A stretch of DNA of 18,621 bases from Lachnospiraceae bacterium UBA7199 (GTDB lineage Bacteria > Bacillota > Clostridia > Lachnospirales > Lachnospiraceae), in NCBI GenBank assembly GCA_002490775.1, contig DKUR01000029.1, positions 1-18,621 on the forward strand. The letters run 5' to 3'. Numbering within the stretch: the first letter of the stretch is position 1; the number at the start of each line of letters is the position of its first letter. The translations under genes were made by a program, and so were the position numbers. The notes beneath the pieces are model-generated. The model did no database searches. It saw nothing but the letters and a program-made list of their open reading frames with translations, and was not told the DNA's origin. Positions 16,178-18,621 of the stretch are shown piece by piece.

Positions 16178-17269
16178 AATACACAGTATTTAAAAGTTGG
16201 ATGCATTTTTTCCCGGGATTTTTTGGATTACATTAATGAAATGAACAGTAGGACTGAACTTGTTAAGATATATGAAGTATACGGCTCTACCTTAGAAAAT
16301 TGTTTTTTAACAGCGCGTTCTGCATATCGATTACCGCAATGTGATAGAAAATCTTTTGAACAGTACATTAGAAATATTTTGGATATGGGCTTACAGTTTA
16401 ATTATACCATGAATGCCAGTTATATTGGTTCTTTAGAGGAGATTTATAGAAAGCAGGCACAAATAAAAGAATATATAAAGTATTTGTCGGACATAGGTGT
16501 AACTACAATTACAATAACGCTTCCTATTATTGCAGAAATGATTCGAGAAGTAGATGAAAAAATAGGAATTGAAGTAAGTACAATTGCGCATCTCGATTCT
16601 GTTGCCCAAATTCAAATGTGGTATGAGAAATATGCGATAACAAAGATTTGTAACAATGTTATGAAAAATCGGGAAATTGCGTTTTTACATAATGCTGCGC
16701 GGTTCTGCAAGAGTAAAAATATAGTATTAACTTTGATTGCAAATGAATTTTGTAGCAATGGAACGAATAATGCAATTGATTGTGCGGGCGGTTGTATCTA
16801 TAGGGATCATTGTTATTCATTGCAATCAGAAGGATATACACAGGTTGATATGAAGAAAATGCATGGGTATCCTATGGCGATATGTGATGAGAGTAGGAAG
16901 CATCCTATTGTGTGGTTAAAATCTAATTTTATCAGACCAGAGGATATGAAGCTATATAATGAAGTGGGTATAAATCATTTTAAGATTACAGGTCGAACAG
17001 CTTCGCTTTCATATATGAAAAAGGTTATTAAAGCATATATGGAACAAAATTGGAATGGTAATTTAATTGAATTATGGAATAATGTGGATCATCTCAGTAA
17101 AGGAAGCAAATCAGAAGAAAGAGAAAAGGGTGTTTTTATTCCCAATAAATTGTTGGACAATTTTTTAAAATTCTGGTTCCAGAATATGAATCATATATGC
17201 TCACAGGAGTTATGTGGGGAAACATGCGAATATTGTAATAGGTATTATGAAGAATATATTAAACTATAG
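16175..17269 (+). CDS. U32-family protein (UbiV/TrhP/RlhA-like), possible Fe-S enzyme
   Basis: U32 proteins were named as collagenase-like peptidases, but characterised members such as UbiU/UbiV, TrhP and RlhA take part in hydroxylation of ubiquinone precursors, tRNA or 23S rRNA, and several bind [4Fe-4S] clusters. The 364-residue protein has a TIM-barrel-like body and the U32 signature F-K-I-T-G-R-T-x-S-x-x-Y-M-K-K-V-I-K-A-Y (269-288). Candidate cluster ligands are Cys43, Cys193, Cys203, Cys207 and Cys213, a spacing reminiscent of UbiV; Cys237 is nearby. A second group, Cys342, Cys347, Cys351 and Cys354, sits at the C-terminus and is unusual. N-x-x-V-M-K-N-R-E resembles the conserved middle motif of the family. 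It is the last gene of the operon. A role modifying RNA or a small molecule is inference; a peptidase role is not excluded. Confidence 0.8.
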   Translation: MNTQYLKVGCIFSRDFLDYINEMNSRTELVKIYEVYGSTLENCFLTARSAYRLPQCDRKSFEQYIRNILDMGLQFNYTMNASYIGSLEEIYRKQAQIKEYIKYLSDIGVTTITITLPIIAEMIREVDEKIGIEVSTIAHLDSVAQIQMWYEKYAITKICNNVMKNREIAFLHNAARFCKSKNIVLTLIANEFCSNGTNNAIDCAGGCIYRDHCYSLQSEGYTQVDMKKMHGYPMAICDESRKHPIVWLKSNFIRPEDMKLYNEVGINHFKITGRTASLSYMKKVIKAYMEQNWNGNLIELWNNVDHLSKGSKSEEREKGVFIPNKLLDNFLKFWFQNMNHICSQELCGETCEYCNRYYEEYIKL

Positions 17270-17453
17270 CGACTTCAAATTAGGTGCGCCGCGAATTTTT
17301 AAAATCGTTGATGTCCCGAGCTTCCTAAGACTGGTATACCTAATAAAAAGTGTATAGATTAAATATATTTAAACAGATATTATTTAAAAATGTATTTATT
17401 ATTCTAAAATGTTTAACCCTATTTTGATGTTAGCTAATGTGCTATTGTATGTC
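17270..17453. other. AT-rich non-coding stretch
   Basis: This stretch separates the U32 gene from the middle spmA fragment. I see no ORF, no stem-loop terminator with a T-tract and no clear promoter. A short palindrome GGTATACC lies near 17333 but has no context that gives it meaning. Confidence 0.5.
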
Positions 17454-17580
17454 TGCCAATATGATTTAAAGCAATGGAAGAGTTGGCGAAATTGGAGAAG
17501 AGGAGGAAAACAGAGGGGTATGTTTCTGAGTATGGGGCGATTGAAAATAGTAACGTGGGTTTAGTGGCCGAGTGTGGATG
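17454..17580 (+). pseudogene. spmA internal fragment (middle copy)
   Basis: This reads F-K-A-M-E-E-L-A-K-L-E-K-R-R-K-T-E-G-Y, matching the G-L-K-A-M-E-E-L-A-K-L-E-E-E-R segment of SpmA. It runs on with V-S-E-Y-G-A-I-E-N in the variable linker, then stops before the conserved R-I-A-S-N-E-M region. DNA similarity to intact spmA starts near GCCA at about 17454, within a few bases of where the other truncated copy starts. It has no start codon context and no membrane segment, so it is a dead remnant. It probably marks an earlier integration or an internal deletion of a once larger displaced spmA end. Confidence 0.65.
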
Positions 17581-17587
17581 AGGAAGG

Positions 17588-17861
17588 ATGTCGGATAATT
17601 TGAAAATTGAGGACAAAAAGGGAAAGCGTGAACAGGTTTTTAGTAATGTGCATGTTTTTGATGCTCCATATTATGTTAAAATGTTTGATTTTGGCCATAG
17701 AGTTGATGAAGATTGCTACATTGCAATAGGCAAAATATATTGTTTGTGATGTTTACAGGAAGAAAAGATGCCATTTGATTGAGTTAAGTAAGGATTGCAA
17801 CAGATGTGGAGAAAGCTTTATTATGACTAAAATATTTATTAGTCAATGTGGACAAAACTGA
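17588..17861 (+). pseudogene. Frameshifted Cys-rich ORF, unrecognised
   Basis: An ATG at 17588 opens a 53-residue frame (M-S-D-N-L-K-I-E-D-K ... C-Y-I-A-I-G-K-I-Y-C-L) that stops at 17749. A +1 shift around 17745 joins it to a second open stretch that continues to 17861 and reads D-V-Y-R-K-K-R-C-H ... D-C-N-R-C-G-E-S-F. The C-H ... C-x-x-C-G spacing could be a small zinc ribbon, perhaps of a DNA-binding protein. AGGAAGG touches the ATG, too close to be a good ribosome binding site. I cannot name a family; joining the two halves is inference. Confidence 0.3.
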
Positions 17862-17900
17862 CGGTAGGGTAGTTAAAAGAAGCAGGAAGAACGAAAAATT

Positions 17901-18059
17901 ATGAGTAAAATCATGGATCAACTTTGAAATGAAGAAGAAATTGAAACAGCGAAGCGTATGCTGGAAAGAGGAAAATTGGAAGAAGAGGAAATTACAGAGG
18001 ATCTAGATTTGCCATTGGATGTAGTGGAAAGAATTGGGAACGATTTGCAATTGGTATAA
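17901..18059 (+). pseudogene. C-terminal remnant of Rpn/PD-(D/E)XK-type nuclease
   Basis: The frame reads M-S-K-I-M-D-Q-L, then an in-frame TGA, then E-E-E-I-E-T-A-K-R-M-L-E-R-G-K-L-E-E-E-E-I. It ends L-D-L-P-L-D-V-V-E-R-I with the stop at 18057. This tail matches the C-terminal helix-turn of Rpn-family recombination-promoting nucleases (formerly PD-(D/E)XK putative transposases), which typically end with A-x-x-M-L-x-x-G and x-L-x-x-E-x-V. The nuclease domain itself is absent. The TGA suggests it is dead, unless 17925 is a point error. It lies directly before the truncated spmA copy. Confidence 0.45.
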
Positions 18060-18201
18060 TTGGTTTTACAACGGATTGTGAAAGTGGGAACTCATGAAAC
18101 GGAGAAATCCTGCTTTTATTATATAGATTTTAGGGGATTGGTACTATTCGACAAAAAGGAAGTAAAAAATTCATGGTTATATGATATTTTTCACAAAGTT
18201 C

Positions 18202-18219
18202 GTGTCATTAACTTGACAC
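18202..18219. repeat. 6-bp inverted repeat at the right spmA junction
   Basis: GTGTCA (18202-18207) is reverse-complementary to TGACAC (18214-18219), with 6 bases between. It lies exactly where spmA similarity begins in the right copy (about 18213), so it may relate to recombination. The match is short enough to be chance, and no equivalent is seen at the other two spmA junctions. Confidence 0.35.
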
Positions 18220-18581
18220 AAGGGGGACTTAAGGCGATGGAGGAGTTGGCAAGGTTGGAGGAGGAGCGGGGGATGCCGGGGTATGCTTTAGATGGGACCG
18301 TAAAAAATAATGGTGCAGAGGCGGCGGGTGCACATGACAGAGGAACCGTGGGAAGAGGGAAGGGAAAGCAGGAGCGCGTCGCCAGCAACGAGATGTGCAC
18401 GTTTTTGATATTAAATATTTCTTCTTTACAACTAATACCAGTGAACATGATAGCATACAGGCAGCAGTATGGGAGCGTGAACCCAGCAGGGATCATCGCA
18501 CCGGCGATTGTGGCAACATTTGTGAGCACGATGGTGGCAGTGGTGTATTGTAAGGCGAAGGATAGAAAGCGGAGAGCTTGA
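18213..18581 (+). pseudogene. Truncated spmA 3' half (right copy), fused to unrelated upstream sequence
   Basis: From T-Q-G-G-L-K-A-M-E-E-L-A-R-L-E-E-E-R-G to the end, this encodes the C-terminal half of SpmA, including N-E-M-C-T-F-L-I-L-N-I-S-S-L-Q-L and N-P-A-G-I-I-A-P-A-I-V-A-T-F. It is clearly homologous to intact spmA but has many silent differences and a longer linker (A-L-D-G-T-V-K-N-N ... G-K-G-K-Q-E-R-V), so it is not a recent duplicate. An open frame starting with TTG 18060 joins it to about 50 unrelated codons and gives a chimeric 173-codon ORF that is unlikely to be functional. It keeps a perfect terminator, as expected for the original chromosomal 3' end displaced by the island. 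It lacks the N-terminal half, including the first membrane helices. Confidence 0.8.
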
Positions 18582-18599
18582 GGCTCTCCGCTTTTTCTT
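18566..18599 (+). terminator. Rho-independent terminator of the original spmA
   Basis: AAAGCGGAGAGC (18566-18577) pairs perfectly with GCTCTCCGCTTT (18583-18594) around a 5-nt loop, followed by TTCTT. The stop codon of the truncated spmA lies in the loop and stem. This is the clearest terminator in the window. Intact spmA at 7750 keeps only an AGCGGAG trace of the left arm, without the pairing arm. Confidence 0.9.
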
Positions 18600-18621
18600 A
18601 TGGGCTTTAGCCTGTTGAGTG

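Larger units (their letters stand above)
7751..18212. mobile_element. Decayed genomic island inserted in or next to spmA
   Basis: This stretch of about 10.5 kb separates intact spmA from the truncated spmA 3' copy. It contains three broken insertion-sequence transposases of different families, an orphan gene, a three-gene AT-rich operon and gene remnants. Composition and coding density differ clearly from the compact housekeeping run to the left. The third spmA fragment at 17454 suggests at least two integration or recombination events. No integrase, relaxase or phage structural gene is visible, so the element is probably immobile, or its recombinase was lost. The boundaries are inferred from where spmA similarity ends (about 7750) and resumes (about 18213). 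Confidence 0.6.

Noticed and set aside
7751..18212. CRISPR array or tRNA attachment site in the island
   Set aside because: I saw no regularly spaced direct repeats and no tRNA-like cloverleaf at either boundary; spmA is the better site candidate.

Overview
The window looks like a chromosomal segment of a spore-forming, low-GC Clostridia, most likely a Lachnospiraceae-type bacterium. The reasons are the gene order (guanylate kinase-like gene, yaaR, holB, ricT, trmN6, rsmI), the AT-rich codon use, the strong AGGAGG-type ribosome binding sites and the sporulation gene spmA. This is inference from gene content; no rRNA gene or other species marker is present.

Region 1 (1-7750) is a co-directional housekeeping run on the + strand. 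It starts with a guanylate kinase homologue cut by the window edge, followed by YaaR, DNA polymerase III delta', RicT, the tRNA1(Val) A37 methyltransferase and the 16S rRNA C1402 methyltransferase. Then come a membrane-anchored DNA/RNA non-specific endonuclease, a lipoprotein with a DUF4015 glycoside-hydrolase-like barrel, and a full-length spore maturation protein A (SpmA).

Region 2 (about 7751-18212) is an accessory island between the intact spmA and a truncated second copy of its 3' half at 18213-18581. A third, shorter spmA fragment lies at 17454-17580. All three copies match from about the same codon (T-P-A-G-L-K-A-M), which suggests that spmA is an integration site used more than once. 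No integrase gene was found. The island holds: a promoter, 37-codon ORF and hairpin unit; a decayed IS4/IS1634-type transposase; a frameshifted IS110 transposase with a possible bridge-RNA leader; an unrecognised 271-codon gene; a decayed IS1182-type transposase on the minus strand; and an AT-rich three-gene operon (12545-17269). The right end holds only gene debris, including an Rpn-like C-terminal remnant and a frameshifted Cys-rich ORF.

The three-gene operon is the most interesting content. It encodes a CYTH-domain protein (class IV adenylyl cyclase / triphosphatase fold), a 981-residue protein with an N-terminal HD phosphohydrolase domain of the type seen in conflict systems, and a small U32-family (UbiV/TrhP/RlhA-like) protein with Fe-S-type cysteines. 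Together these suggest a nucleotide- or triphosphate-signal enzyme, a large HD sensor or hydrolase, and a possible RNA- or cofactor-modifying effector. I do not know this combination as a named system. A role in defence or stress signalling is inference.

The island ends at the displaced spmA 3' end, which keeps a perfect 12-bp rho-independent terminator. No spmB gene is visible in the window.
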